A stretch of 49,376 nt of DNA from Flaviaesturariibacter aridisoli (GCF_004343705.1 NZ_SKFH01000028.1:1-49376); one strand, 5' to 3'. Shown: positions 1-8,954, counted from the stretch's first letter. Made by a program: numbers and translations. The notes: generated by a model not told the origin, from the sequence alone.

Positions 1-26
1 ATTGGTAACTTGTTCGTCGCAATTTT

Positions 27-140
27 TTACTCATTACTCATTACTCATTACTCATTACTCATTACTCATTACTCATTACTCATTACTCATTACTCATTAC
101 TCATTACTCATTACTCATTACGCATTACGCATTACGCATT
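27..140. repeat. Heptamer tandem repeat (TACTCAT)n
   Basis: About 16 head-to-tail copies of a 7-bp unit. The first thirteen or so read TACTCAT and the last three read TACGCAT. The array ends on the first base of the thrB stop codon, so it lies directly behind that gene. Related TCATTACTCA or TAATGAGTAAT fragments recur near 11,760 and 24,900, so this appears to be a dispersed low-complexity sequence of the host. It has no spacers and is not a CRISPR array. Confidence 0.9.
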
Positions 141-1066
141 CAACTCGTTTCCAGCACCCGGACGCCGTCGGGGTTGATGCGCGTGACGTAGGTGTAGTGC
201 GCGATACCCAGGTCCTGGTACACGTGGCTCATTGCGTCGGCTACCTGTTGCGCCGTTTCTTTTGTTCTGCTGAATTGGAACAGCGAAGGTCCGGAGCCTG
301 AAATGCCGCCGCCCAGCGCACCGGCCTTGACGCAGGCAGCGCGCACGGCGTCGAAGCCGGGAATGAGCGCCTTTCGGTAGGGCTCCGCCACCACATCCTC
401 CATCGAACGGCCAATGAGCTCGGGATCATTGCGGTAAAAGCCGGCCACCAGCGCCCCGAGATTGCCCCACTGCCGGATGGCTTCCTTGAGCGGCACATCG
501 GGTCGCAATACGGCACGCGCATCGGAGGTCTTGATCTCTATCTGCGGGTGTACAATCGTTACGTGCAGGTCGGCGGACGGAAGGGCAATGATGTCCACCG
601 GGTTGAGCGAGCGGATTAGCGTAACACCTCCATAGATGCAGGGCGCCACATTGTCGGCATGACGGGCGCCCGAAGCGATCACTTCACCTTCCATCGCGAG
701 GTCAAGTAATTCCAGTTTCGAAAATGGCGATCCCAGCAGCGTGGCGGCGGCCACGGCCGCGCCGGCAGCGGACGCGGCGCTGGAGCCGATGCCACTCCCG
801 GGCTTGATGCGTTTGCGCACCGTCAGCTCGAAGCCGCGGCCGGCGCCGGTCTTTTGCAGCACGGCAAGCAGCACCACGCCCGACACGTTCTGCTCCGGAT
901 TATCGGGCAAGGGGTACGGCGATTCGTTGACCAGGCGTACGCCGGGCGTGTCGGTAAACCGCAGCGTGAGCGCGTCGCAGGGTTCCTCGAGGGCAAAGCC
1001 CAGTACATCGAAGCCGCTGCCCAGGTTCGATACGGAGCCGGGTGCAGACACAGTTACTTGTTCCAT
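140..1066 (-). CDS. thrB: Homoserine kinase
   Basis: This GHMP-family kinase phosphorylates homoserine to O-phosphohomoserine, the penultimate step of threonine synthesis, in the cytoplasm. The N-terminus carries the VSAPGSVSNLGSGFDVLG segment typical of homoserine kinases. The glycine/serine-rich ATP loop PGSGIGSSAASAAGAA lies near residues 88-104, and the third GHMP motif GGGISGSGPSLF is near the C-terminus. Its 308 residues match the family length. The start codon overlaps the thrA stop codon by one base (TGATG), so the two genes are probably translationally coupled. No thrC is visible downstream because the window ends after a tandem repeat. Confidence 0.96.
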   Translation of the reverse strand: MEQVTVSAPGSVSNLGSGFDVLGFALEEPCDALTLRFTDTPGVRLVNESPYPLPDNPEQNVSGVVLLAVLQKTGAGRGFELTVRKRIKPGSGIGSSAASAAGAAVAAATLLGSPFSKLELLDLAMEGEVIASGARHADNVAPCIYGGVTLIRSLNPVDIIALPSADLHVTIVHPQIEIKTSDARAVLRPDVPLKEAIRQWGNLGALVAGFYRNDPELIGRSMEDVVAEPYRKALIPGFDAVRAACVKAGALGGGISGSGPSLFQFSRTKETAQQVADAMSHVYQDLGIAHYTYVTRINPDGVRVLETS

Positions 1067-3495
1067 CAGGTACGCGCAGTTTTAATAATGTCGGCAAAAA
1101 TACCGGATGCGGTCACCTCGGCGCCGGCGCCCGCCCCTTTTACTACCAGCGGCTGCCCGTTGTAGCGGTTGGTGAAAAAGCGCACGACGTTGTCCTTTCC
1201 ATACAGGTGATAAAAATCGTGTTGCGGATCGATGGCCTGCAGGCCCACGGCAGCCTTCCCATCTTCGAACGTTGCGACATACTTGAGACGCTTGCCCGCG
1301 GTGCGTGCCTCTTCAAGCAGCGAGCGGAAATGCGCTTCCTGCTTTTCCAGCTCACGGTAGAAATCGTCGATGCTGCCTTGCATGCACGAAGCCGGCAAAA
1401 AGGGCGTGTTCCGGATGGCGTCAAACTCGAGCGTCGCCCCCGATTCGCGGGCGAGGATGAGGATCTTGCGGGCCACGTCAGTACCCCCGAGGTCAAGGCG
1501 CGGGTCGGGCTCGGTGTAGCCCTGCTCCTGCGCTTCGCGCACTACGGCGGCAAAGGGGCGGCTGCCATCATAGTGGTTGAATACGTAGTTCAGCGTGCCG
1601 CTCAATACGGCTTCGATACGATGAACCTGGTCGCCACTGCTCATAAGGTCGCCGAGCGTCCCGATAACAGGAAGGCCGGCGCCCACGTTGGTCTCGAAAA
1701 AGAACGGCGCCCCATATTCGCGCGACAGGTTTTTCAACGTTTCATAGCGGCTGAAGGAGGCCGACGCCGCGATCTTGTTGCAGGCGACCACAGGGATGCT
1801 GCGCTCGAGAAAGCCCTCGTAAAGGCCGGCCACGGCTTCCTGCGCGGTAACGTCTACGAATACGGCGTTGCGCAGGTTGAGGGCGATCGCTTTTTCCCGG
1901 TAGGCGCGCACATCCATCAGCTCGCCTTCGGCCAGGGATTCTTCCCAGCGCGCGAGGTCGAGCCCGCCTTCGGCGAAGGCCATGCGGCGGCTGTTGGCGA
2001 GCCCTACCACGCGAAGCTGGAGGCGCAGGCGCTGTTGCAGCCACTGTTGCTGCTGCGCAAGCTGGGCCAGTAGCCGTTTGCCCACATTGCCGGTGCCGGC
2101 AATGAATAAGTTCACCTGCTTGTATTCCGTTTCAAAGAACGCCTCGTGGAGTACGTTGATGGCCTTGCGCACGTCGGCCCCGCCAATGACCGTAGAGATA
2201 TTGCGTTCCGAAGAACCCTGCGCGATACCGCGGATGTTGATGCCGTTGCGGCCCAGCGCGCCGAACTTCCGGCCGCTGATGCCGGTATGGTTCTTCATAT
2301 GGTCGCCCACCAGGGCCACAATGGCCAGCCCCGTTTCGCACTGCAGCGGTTCGATGCTGCCTTCCCGGATTTCGACCCGAAACTCCTCCTCCACCGCCCG
2401 TACGGCTGCATCGGCGGCGGAGCCGTCGATGGCAACACAAATCGTGTGCTCGGACGAAGCCTGGGTGATGAGGATCACGTTGATGAGGCGGCGTGCGAGG
2501 GCGCCGAACAGGCGGTGGCTGAAGCCCGGGATACCCACCATACCGCTGCCCTCGAGGCTGATGAGCGCGATCCCGGTTATGCTGGAGATACCGCGGATAA
2601 TGGTTTTGTCGGCCAGCGCCTGTGCGTGGATCAGCGTTCCTTCGGCTTCGGGGGCAAACGTGTTGCGGATCCGGACGGCGCGCTGCTTTTTCATCAGCGG
2701 CTGTACGGCGGGCGGATAAAGCACCTTGGCGCCGAAGTGCGAGAGCTCCATCGCTTCCTGGAAGGAAAGCGCTGCGATGGTTCTTGCACCGGGCACGAGC
2801 CGGGGGTCGGCGGTCATCATGCCGGGTACATCGGTCCAGATCTCCACTTCCGCCCCGGGCAATGCGGCACCGATGATGGCCGCGGTATAGTCGGAGCCGC
2901 CGCGGCCGAGCGTGGTGGTCTCGCCGGCTTCGTTGGCGCCGATAAAGCCAGGAAGCACGTAAACCTGCATGGAACTCTTTTCAAAATAACTCTGCAGCAG
3001 CGCATCGGTGACGGCGAAATTTACATGCGCCTGTCCGAATTGACTGTCGGTTCGTATCAGCCTGCGGCTGTCGGCCCACTCCGTGGCAATACGGGAAGAA
3101 AGGTGGGCGGCAAACAGTCGGGAGGAAAGCAGCTCACCGAATGCGGCCACGCGGTCGGTGGTACGGGGCGAGCATTCGCCGAGGAGGCTGATGCCCTGGC
3201 AAAGGGTGCGCAGGGCGCTGAATTCGGCGTCGAGCGGCAAAGCGGCAGGATCGTCCACCAGCTCGGCCCAGGCCTCCCGGTGTCGCTCTTCGAGGGCACG
3301 GAGGGTAGCGTCCCAGGCTGCGTCCTGCGCGGTCGCCTGGCGGGCAAGGCGGAGCAAGTCGTCGGTTACGCCGCTCATGGCCGACAGCACCACCACTACC
3401 CGGCGGCGGAGGCTGTATTCCTGCACGAGGGCGGCCACGCGGCGGATGGCGCTTACGGACCCCATAGAGGTGCCGCCGAATTTCAATACATACAT
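1066..3495 (-). CDS. thrA: Bifunctional aspartate kinase / homoserine dehydrogenase
   Basis: This bifunctional enzyme catalyses the first and third steps of the aspartate-derived pathway to threonine and methionine. The aspartate kinase domain opens with KFGGTS at residues 5-10 and spans about 1-290. A regulatory ACT-repeat region covers about 310-460. The homoserine dehydrogenase domain follows, starting with the dinucleotide-binding segment FIAGTGNVGKRLL and extending to the end. The 809 residues agree with ThrA-type fusions of 810-820. The ACT domains imply feedback inhibition, probably by threonine. It is the first gene of a two-gene unit with thrB, which it overlaps by one base. Confidence 0.97.
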   Translation of the reverse strand: MYVLKFGGTSMGSVSAIRRVAALVQEYSLRRRVVVVLSAMSGVTDDLLRLARQATAQDAAWDATLRALEERHREAWAELVDDPAALPLDAEFSALRTLCQGISLLGECSPRTTDRVAAFGELLSSRLFAAHLSSRIATEWADSRRLIRTDSQFGQAHVNFAVTDALLQSYFEKSSMQVYVLPGFIGANEAGETTTLGRGGSDYTAAIIGAALPGAEVEIWTDVPGMMTADPRLVPGARTIAALSFQEAMELSHFGAKVLYPPAVQPLMKKQRAVRIRNTFAPEAEGTLIHAQALADKTIIRGISSITGIALISLEGSGMVGIPGFSHRLFGALARRLINVILITQASSEHTICVAIDGSAADAAVRAVEEEFRVEIREGSIEPLQCETGLAIVALVGDHMKNHTGISGRKFGALGRNGINIRGIAQGSSERNISTVIGGADVRKAINVLHEAFFETEYKQVNLFIAGTGNVGKRLLAQLAQQQQWLQQRLRLQLRVVGLANSRRMAFAEGGLDLARWEESLAEGELMDVRAYREKAIALNLRNAVFVDVTAQEAVAGLYEGFLERSIPVVACNKIAASASFSRYETLKNLSREYGAPFFFETNVGAGLPVIGTLGDLMSSGDQVHRIEAVLSGTLNYVFNHYDGSRPFAAVVREAQEQGYTEPDPRLDLGGTDVARKILILARESGATLEFDAIRNTPFLPASCMQGSIDDFYRELEKQEAHFRSLLEEARTAGKRLKYVATFEDGKAAVGLQAIDPQHDFYHLYGKDNVVRFFTNRYNGQPLVVKGAGAGAEVTASGIFADIIKTART

Positions 3496-3832
3496 ATGAT
3501 CCGATCGTTTAGGTCAAAAAAATCCTGGCAAGGTAGGCCGGAAGGGCAGCGGGTTGGTATGTTCAGGCGCAACCCTTGCGGGTTGTTGTAGCGGTTGTAC
3601 GCGTGCGCACCCCTGGCCGGGCCGGGCGGCCGGGGAGACAAACGGGGCTATGTGCGGCGCGGGTCATTCCTGACAAGGTAGCCGGAAAAGCGCAGTCCGC
3701 CAAGGAATTTTACGCCTAGACACGGACACGCAAGCAGTTGGCCACCGGAGCACATGAACCGTCAAATGCTTTCTGGTGGCGGGCTCGGGAATAGCATCGG
3801 GTTGTTAGCGAGCGTAAACCACCCTGGAAAAG

Positions 3833-3866
3833 GTTTAGTGTGTACTAGCTACACATTGTATTTTTG
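3833..3866 (+). promoter_or_regulatory. Candidate promoter with overlapping inverted repeat
   Basis: A TATTTTTG box at 3859-3866 matches the Bacteroidota -7 consensus TAnnTTTG. Just upstream, 3839-3855 is an inverted repeat with TGTGTA/TACACA arms around a CTAG centre, which could be an operator. A TTTAG stretch at about 3833 is a weak -33 candidate. No plus-strand ORF follows; the next plus-strand signal is the hairpin at 3910. The 465-bp gap 3496-3960 shows nothing else I can name. Confidence 0.4.
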
Positions 3867-3909
3867 TAGCCGAACATTCAAGAATTTCATATAGCAAGCA
3901 ATCGTTACG

Positions 3910-3938
3910 TCCCGCTAGTCTTAGCGGGATTCTTTTTT
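3910..3938 (+). terminator. Rho-independent terminator
   Basis: An 8-bp perfect stem TCCCGCTA/TAGCGGGA with a 4-base loop is followed on the plus strand by a T-rich tract. Its orientation would end a plus-strand transcript starting near 3873, not the minus-strand gene at 3961-5172. Confidence 0.65.
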
Positions 3939-3960
3939 GGAGAAAACCCCGGGGCTTGGG

Positions 3961-5172
3961 TCAGGCGACGCCGAAAAGCCAGCGGCAATAGGCGCGCTGC
4001 AGGGTTTTGTAAAACAGCAGCACGATCGTAGCCCCGCCCAGCGTAAAGGAAAGCACCGCACTGTGCGGGCAAAAGGTGTACACGGCGCATCCGGCCACGA
4101 CCAGCCGGAGGAAATCGAGGTAAAAAACCCAGCGGCGCTGCTCCAGTATGGCGCCGGAGTTGATCAGGCTTAACAGTATAAATACGGACAAGGAGAACAC
4201 CTGCGCCCCGGTGAGACCCGCCGCAAAAAAAAGGAGCAGGAACAGCAGCACCAGGCTGGTGCCCGTCTGCATCCGGACCAGTTGCCGCACTTGCGCATTG
4301 ACGGGACGGAATTCATTTCGGTTGGAGAACTTCTTTTCGAGCCAGGCACGGATCCGCGGGTCGATGTCGTCTGGCTTGCCGAACAGTGTCCGGAAGCGCG
4401 CGCGGAAGCCACGGGCACGGCTGAAAGCAACACCGATTTCGAGCAGGAAGTGAAAGTGCTGCCACAGGAAGCTATGGCTGTTGAGCGGGGTCGTGAGTCC
4501 GTAGGAAGGTTCGGCACGCTCTTCGGCAAAAGTGCCGAAAAGTTTGTCCCAGACGATCAGCACATCGCCGTAATTCTTGTCGAGATACTCCGGGTTGCTG
4601 GCGTGGTGCACGCGGTGGTGCGATGGCGTAACGAGGAAATATTCCAGGATACCCAATTTGCCCACGAGTTGGGTATGGGTGAAAAACGGGTAGGCTCCGT
4701 GCACCAGCAGCAGCGTTGCGATCATATGGGGCGGAAAACCGACGATGGGAAGCACGGACCAGAAAAGACCACGGGCCAACGCCTGGAACACTGTGATCCG
4801 CGCCGATGTGGTGTAGTTGAAATCCTCGCTCTGGTGATGCACCACGTGCACGCCCCAAAAAAGATTGACCCGGTGCCCGGCGCGGTGATACCAATACCAC
4901 ACGAAATCGGTCAGCAGGAACAGGAAAAGCCAGGTATACCAGTGTGCCGAAATGGAGAACCACGCAAAGTGGTGGTACAGCCATTCAAAAACGAAGAAAA
5001 AAAGACCGCTGGTGAACAAGTCGGTGAGCCGCTCGGCCATGCCCACATTCAGATTGGCAACAGCCTCGTGAAACCGGTGCACCGGCAGACGCCTCCGAAG
5101 CGAAACACGGTACTCAACATACATCAGGCCCACGAAAAGGGGTACGGCCAGCGCGATCCAGCTAACGTTCAT
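3961..5172 (-). CDS. Sterol desaturase / fatty acid hydroxylase family membrane protein
   Basis: This is an integral-membrane di-iron oxygenase-like protein of the fatty acid hydroxylase superfamily; its substrate cannot be told from sequence. The histidine clusters that bind the iron pair are visible: HRAGHRVN and HVVHHQSEDFN near residues 95-115, and HHRVHHASN near 185-193. Several hydrophobic segments flank them, and further hydrophobic segments near the C-terminus make the protein longer (403 residues) than minimal family members. It lies between the pullulanase gene and an apparently gene-free stretch, with no obvious functional link to either. The start ATG at 5172 fits the N-terminal hydrophobic segment. 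Confidence 0.85.
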   Translation of the reverse strand: MNVSWIALAVPLFVGLMYVEYRVSLRRRLPVHRFHEAVANLNVGMAERLTDLFTSGLFFFVFEWLYHHFAWFSISAHWYTWLFLFLLTDFVWYWYHRAGHRVNLFWGVHVVHHQSEDFNYTTSARITVFQALARGLFWSVLPIVGFPPHMIATLLLVHGAYPFFTHTQLVGKLGILEYFLVTPSHHRVHHASNPEYLDKNYGDVLIVWDKLFGTFAEERAEPSYGLTTPLNSHSFLWQHFHFLLEIGVAFSRARGFRARFRTLFGKPDDIDPRIRAWLEKKFSNRNEFRPVNAQVRQLVRMQTGTSLVLLFLLLFFAAGLTGAQVFSLSVFILLSLINSGAILEQRRWVFYLDFLRLVVAGCAVYTFCPHSAVLSFTLGGATIVLLFYKTLQRAYCRWLFGVA

Positions 5173-5218
5173 GCGCTAAAAATAGGCCGCACACATTACC
5201 CTACCAAATTTGTAGACT

Positions 5219-7198
5219 TTATTGCTTCCGGAACAACACCCACCCGGTGGAAGCGGGCAATTGAACCTTCCCACCAGACACGGTGCGGATACCGCGCTCA
5301 TTTACCTGCTGCCCGTCGGCGGCCAGCGTCCATTTGCCGGCAGGCAACTGCACTTCCTTACTTTCCAGTGCGCCGTTGAGCAGCACCAGCACGTCCTTCC
5401 AGGAGTCGCCGGGGGCGCCGCTGATGCGGTAAGTGAGCAGCAACGGGTCGGTTTCGGGTCCGAAGGCCAGGTGCTTCCGGATCAGCGCGGCGCTGGGCAT
5501 CCGGAAAGCGGCATGGTTCCGACGCAGCGCGATCAATCCCTGGTAGTAGCGGAATACGCTCTGGTAGCGGGCTTTTTGGGCCCAGTCGAGCGCATTGACC
5601 GAATCGGGGGCATTGTACGAATTATGCATCAGCCCCTTGGTGCGCAGGAACTCCTCACCCGCATGTATGAAGGCAACGCCCTGCGCGGTGAGCACGGCCG
5701 TCTGCGCGAGCTTGTCCATCGCAATCACTTGCTTCTCCGTGGCCGATGGATTGGAAAGGCGGATGCGATCGAAGAGTGTGGGATCGTCGTGACAGGACAC
5801 ATAGGAAATTGTCTGCGATGGCTCGTTGGCCCAGGGCGCTTTCGAATACGCCACTTTAGAATAATCCACCTGCGGGTGCCGTACGGAGCCGGCAATACCG
5901 AACTTAAGACTTTCCCTGGTGCCCGCCTGGCCGCTGATGAACCCGCTCACCTTATCGTCGCTGAAGGGACCGCGCAGGGCATCGCGGATGTCGTCGCTGA
6001 AGGCAGCAACGCCCCGCAGTTGCGGCACGTTCTTCTTTACGGCGCGCTGCGCTTCCGGAAGCGGTGTATCGCCTGCGGTCCAACCTTCCCCGTAAATAAA
6101 AATGGTTGGATCGATCCGGTGCAAGCTGTCGCTGATCGCGTTCATGGTCCCAATGTCGTGCAGTCCCATCAGGTCGAAGCGAAACCCGTCTATGTGGTAT
6201 TCGCGCGCCCAGTGCAACACCGACTCGACCATGTATTTGCGCATCATCGCTTTTTCCGAAGCGGTCTCGTTGCCACAGCCGCTGCCGTTGGCCCAGCCGC
6301 CGTCGGTGGTCTTGCGGTGAAAATACCCGGGCGCCATCTGCTCGAACACGGAGTGGCGGATGTCGGACGTATGGTTGTATACCACGTCCATCACCACGCG
6401 AAGACCCGCGCGGTGCAGGGTCTGCACCATCTGGCGAAACTCGCGGATCCGCACGCGTCCGTCGCTTGCATTGGTCGAATAGCTCCCCTCCGGCACATTG
6501 TAGTTGAGCGGGTCGTAGCCCCAGTTAAAGGGCGCCAGGGTTTTGCTTTCGTCGATGGAATTATGATCGAAGGCGGGGAGCAGGTGCACATGGGTGATGC
6601 CCAGCTCACGGATGTGATCGAGCCCGGTGGCCAGGCCCGCAGGGCCTTTCGTGCCGCGCTCGGCAAGGCCGCCGTATTTCCCTTTAAGCCGGATGCCGCT
6701 GTTGGCGTTCATCGAAAGATCGCGCACGTGCAGCTCGTAGAGCACGATGTCGGTGGGCCGCTTCAACGCCGGTCGTTTGTCCTTCAGCCAGCCCGCGGGC
6801 GCCAGTTCCTCCAGGTCGACGATCATCCCGCGCTTCCCGTTGACGCCCACCGCAATGGCATAGGGATCGGGTACTTCGAGTGACGCATTGCCGCCCTGGA
6901 TCGTTTGAAATGTATAATAACGCGCTTTCAGGTCGCCATCCACAAGCGCGTACCAGCTGCCCTCCTCTCCTTTTGCGAGGTGCACCGTTTGCAGAGCATC
7001 GCCCCCGGTGCCGCTCCCATAGATGCGCAGCACAACCGTGTCAGCAGTGGGTGCCCATACTTTGAAGCGGGTTTGCTTTGGGCGGTAGTGTACGCCGAGG
7101 TCCTTCCCCTGATAAACCGGTTCCTGCGCCCCGGCGCGGACCGGGCAAAGCGACAGGAGCAGGCAGCAAAGGCAAACGGGCAGTAGCAGCTTTCTCAT
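5219..7198 (-). CDS. pulA: Type I pullulanase, secreted (GH13)
   Basis: This enzyme cleaves alpha-1,6 branches in pullulan, glycogen or starch-derived dextrins. A signal peptide (residues 1-24, ending AGA-Q) exports it. A CBM48-like domain precedes the catalytic barrel. The pullulanase signature YDPLNYNVPEGSYSTN is at about 228-243. The nucleophile Asp is in GFRFDLMG (D342), the acid/base Glu is in GEGWTAGD (E371), and a transition-state Asp lies in SCHDDPTLFDR near 465. The 659 residues fit single-domain type I pullulanases. No SusC/SusD partner is nearby, so it is not part of a visible utilization locus. Secretion beyond the inner membrane is inferred. Confidence 0.93.
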   Translation of the reverse strand: MRKLLLPVCLCCLLLSLCPVRAGAQEPVYQGKDLGVHYRPKQTRFKVWAPTADTVVLRIYGSGTGGDALQTVHLAKGEEGSWYALVDGDLKARYYTFQTIQGGNASLEVPDPYAIAVGVNGKRGMIVDLEELAPAGWLKDKRPALKRPTDIVLYELHVRDLSMNANSGIRLKGKYGGLAERGTKGPAGLATGLDHIRELGITHVHLLPAFDHNSIDESKTLAPFNWGYDPLNYNVPEGSYSTNASDGRVRIREFRQMVQTLHRAGLRVVMDVVYNHTSDIRHSVFEQMAPGYFHRKTTDGGWANGSGCGNETASEKAMMRKYMVESVLHWAREYHIDGFRFDLMGLHDIGTMNAISDSLHRIDPTIFIYGEGWTAGDTPLPEAQRAVKKNVPQLRGVAAFSDDIRDALRGPFSDDKVSGFISGQAGTRESLKFGIAGSVRHPQVDYSKVAYSKAPWANEPSQTISYVSCHDDPTLFDRIRLSNPSATEKQVIAMDKLAQTAVLTAQGVAFIHAGEEFLRTKGLMHNSYNAPDSVNALDWAQKARYQSVFRYYQGLIALRRNHAAFRMPSAALIRKHLAFGPETDPLLLTYRISGAPGDSWKDVLVLLNGALESKEVQLPAGKWTLAADGQQVNERGIRTVSGGKVQLPASTGWVLFRKQ

Positions 7199-7338
7199 AA
7201 AACAAAATAACGCGGGATCGGCGAGCGGCGCCCGTTTTGACCGGTATTTTATTTTCCGTCGAAGCCTCCTTCATCGCCTTTATCAAACAGCCGCGCCTTT
7301 GGCAATTTGGTTGGTCATCTTTTTGCATCAGCAGCGGC

Positions 7339-8169
7339 ATGGAACTCCCGGTTCAACACTCCGCTCCCGAAACTTCCGATTGGATCCGCCGCCTCGGCCG
7401 CATGGGCCTTATTACCAAGGGCGTTTTATACTGCCTGCTGGGCACGCTGGCCTTCCTGGCCGCTTTTCACTTCGACGGGCATTCAACCGAAGAAACGGAC
7501 CGGGGTGGCGTATTGCGCGCCGTGCGCGACTTGCCGGCGGGCAACCTGCTGCTGGCGGCCATTGCTTTGGGCTTGCTTTGCTACTGCGCCTGGCGCGGCT
7601 TCCAGGCCTTCGGCAACACTGAAGGAAAAGAGAAAGACGCGAAAGGCTGGGCCGCGCGCCTGCGTTATTTTTTCAGCGGCCTCACGTATGCGGCGGTGGC
7701 GGTTCTCGCGATCCGTCTGCTGTTCAGCGATTCGGGGAAGAAAGACAGCCAGCAGGCGCTGGCGCAAAACCTGCTCGACAAACCGATGGGCCAGGCACTC
7801 GCGTATGCGGCGGCGGCGATCTTTTTCGTTACCGGCATTTACCAGTTTTATTATGCATTCCGCGGCAAATACCGCAAGCATGCCGGCGCCGGTAGCTTCA
7901 AGCCCGGCGGGCGCGTGTTGCTCCTGGCGGGCATGATCGGCTACTGCGCCCGCGGCGCCGTGTGGCTGCTGATCGGCTTTCTTTTTGGGCGCGCCGCGTT
8001 GCACACACGCGCCGCGGAGGCGGGCGATACGTCGCGCGCCTTCAACCTGCTGCAGCAGGGCGACTATGGTTCCTGGCTGCTCGCAGCCGTGGGGCTCGGG
8101 CTCGTTTGCTACGGACTCTTCAACTTCATCCGGGCCCGCTATGACCGCCTGCAGGGAAAAACGCGTTAG
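7339..8169 (+). CDS. DUF1206 membrane protein
   Basis: This is a membrane protein of unknown function belonging to the DUF1206 family. It contains three similar units, each a pair of transmembrane helices, with recurring patterns such as RMGLITKGVLYCLLG, ARLRYFFSGLTYAAVA and GYCARGAVWLLIG. I chose ATG 7339 because the upstream in-frame codons from 7237 do not resemble the family and the family N-terminus begins just after SDWIRRLGR. The predicted product is 276 residues, normal for the family. Its end overlaps by 4 bases a decayed minus-strand coding fragment. It is transcribed divergently from pulA. Confidence 0.85.
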   Translation: MELPVQHSAPETSDWIRRLGRMGLITKGVLYCLLGTLAFLAAFHFDGHSTEETDRGGVLRAVRDLPAGNLLLAAIALGLLCYCAWRGFQAFGNTEGKEKDAKGWAARLRYFFSGLTYAAVAVLAIRLLFSDSGKKDSQQALAQNLLDKPMGQALAYAAAAIFFVTGIYQFYYAFRGKYRKHAGAGSFKPGGRVLLLAGMIGYCARGAVWLLIGFLFGRAALHTRAAEAGDTSRAFNLLQQGDYGSWLLAAVGLGLVCYGLFNFIRARYDRLQGKTR

Positions 8170-8321
8170 TCCACTTTTCCAAACACGCTGATGCGGCGCA
8201 GCTGCAGGGGAACGTCGATCGCCTTGCCGTTGCGCAGCACGTGTACGGTGGCCTTTTGTCCCGGCCTGAAACGGTCCGGCTCCCGTTTATCCGAAAGGGA
8301 ACCGGGTGCGGCCCTGCGACA
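8166..8321 (-). pseudogene. C-terminal remnant of a PDZ-type protein (tentative)
   Basis: The last about 50 codons of a minus-strand frame read like the final strands of a PDZ domain (FRPGQKATVHVLRNGKAIDV). The frame has no plausible start, because upstream it runs into the tmRNA terminator and the antisense of the tmRNA. The simplest reading is the tail of a lost protease or PDZ gene whose body was deleted. A chance open frame in GC-rich DNA cannot be excluded. Confidence 0.35.
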
Positions 8322-8349
8322 CGGATAGTCTTTTTTGATGGGCGCGAAC

Positions 8350-8377
8350 AAAAAAAGCCGCCCTTTCGGGGCGGCTC
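8350..8377 (-). terminator. ssrA: Terminator of the tmRNA gene
   Basis: On the minus strand an AGCCGCCC/GGGCGGCT stem with a GAAA-type loop is followed by seven T residues. It lies about 40 bases past the mature tmRNA 3' end. Confidence 0.85.
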
Positions 8378-8418
8378 TTTCGCGGCGTTTCAACTGTGGA
8401 AGTTTCGGCGCTTTGGGG

Positions 8419-8789
8419 TGGAGGTGACCGGGATCGAACCGGTGTGCAAACAGGATTTCCAAAAGCTTTCTACATGCTTATTCCTCGGATTAATTGTCGG
8501 AAACGCGCAGGACCAGGACAAACCAACACGTTCCTTAGCTGGATAATCTTAGGCTACCGGCACAGCCTGTGGTAGCAGCGATCCCTTTTCTTTTTAAGTC
8601 GGCGGTGGCACTTGGTAAGGGACGAACCCGTGCGACGGCCCAAATGACTAACTAATCACTGATTAGGCAGCCATGGCATACGAAGTATTGCCATTTGAAT
8701 TTTGAGTATTCAGATTAGCGGGCTAATTACCCAACGCCCGGCATGCTTGCACCTTCAAAGACCTCTGCTGTCAAAACCAATACACCCCC
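8419..8789 (-). ncRNA. ssrA: Transfer-messenger RNA (tmRNA)
   Basis: tmRNA rescues stalled ribosomes by acting first as alanyl-tRNA and then as message for a degradation tag. The 5' end GGGGGTG pairs with the 3' CACCTCC to form the acceptor stem, with one G-U pair. The T-arm sequence GGTTCGATCC lies just inside the 3' end. CCA does not follow the discriminator A exactly, so it is probably added by enzyme. The tag frame runs from GCT at 8719 to TAA at 8663 and reads ANLNTQNSNGNTSYAMAA, ending in the expected hydrophobic AMAA. The total of 371 nt is typical. A promoter and a terminator flank it. Confidence 0.95.
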
Positions 8790-8811
8790 AGGGAGTTGTT
8801 TAACAACGTAG

Positions 8812-8846
8812 CAAAGTTACGGATTTGAGACTTAAGGGTATGCAAA
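8812..8846 (-). promoter_or_regulatory. Promoter of the tmRNA gene
   Basis: On the minus strand, TTTG at 8846-8843 and TAACTTTG at 8819-8812 match the Bacteroidota -33 and -7 elements. The spacer is 23 bases, at the upper end of the usual range. The expected start of transcription is close to the tmRNA 5' end. Confidence 0.75.
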
Positions 8847-8890
8847 GTTTCCGGTTGCTCGTTTCCAGTTTCGGGTTTGCTGCTCAATGC

Positions 8891-8920
8891 AAAACGGCAT
8901 CGCTTCGCGATGCCGTTTTA
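8891..8920 (-). terminator. Terminator downstream of rseP
   Basis: A perfect 12-bp stem AAAACGGCATCG/CGATGCCGTTTT with a CTTCG-like loop lies 35 bases past the rseP stop codon. The A/T flanks allow it to work in both directions. Confidence 0.8.
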
Positions 8921-8954
8921 TAAATAGCTGCGCTTGCGCAACCGGAAACCGGGA

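Noticed and set aside
27-140. Repeat array as a CRISPR
   Set aside because: The 7-bp units are contiguous with no spacers and no cas genes are present.
2146-3591. Long plus-strand ORF of 481 codons antisense to thrA
   Set aside because: It mirrors the thrA codons in GC-rich DNA and has no family features; thrA itself is unambiguous.
3600-3835. RNase P RNA or 6S-like RNA in the gap after thrA
   Set aside because: I looked on both strands for the conserved RNase P blocks and for a long 6S-type hairpin and could not find them.
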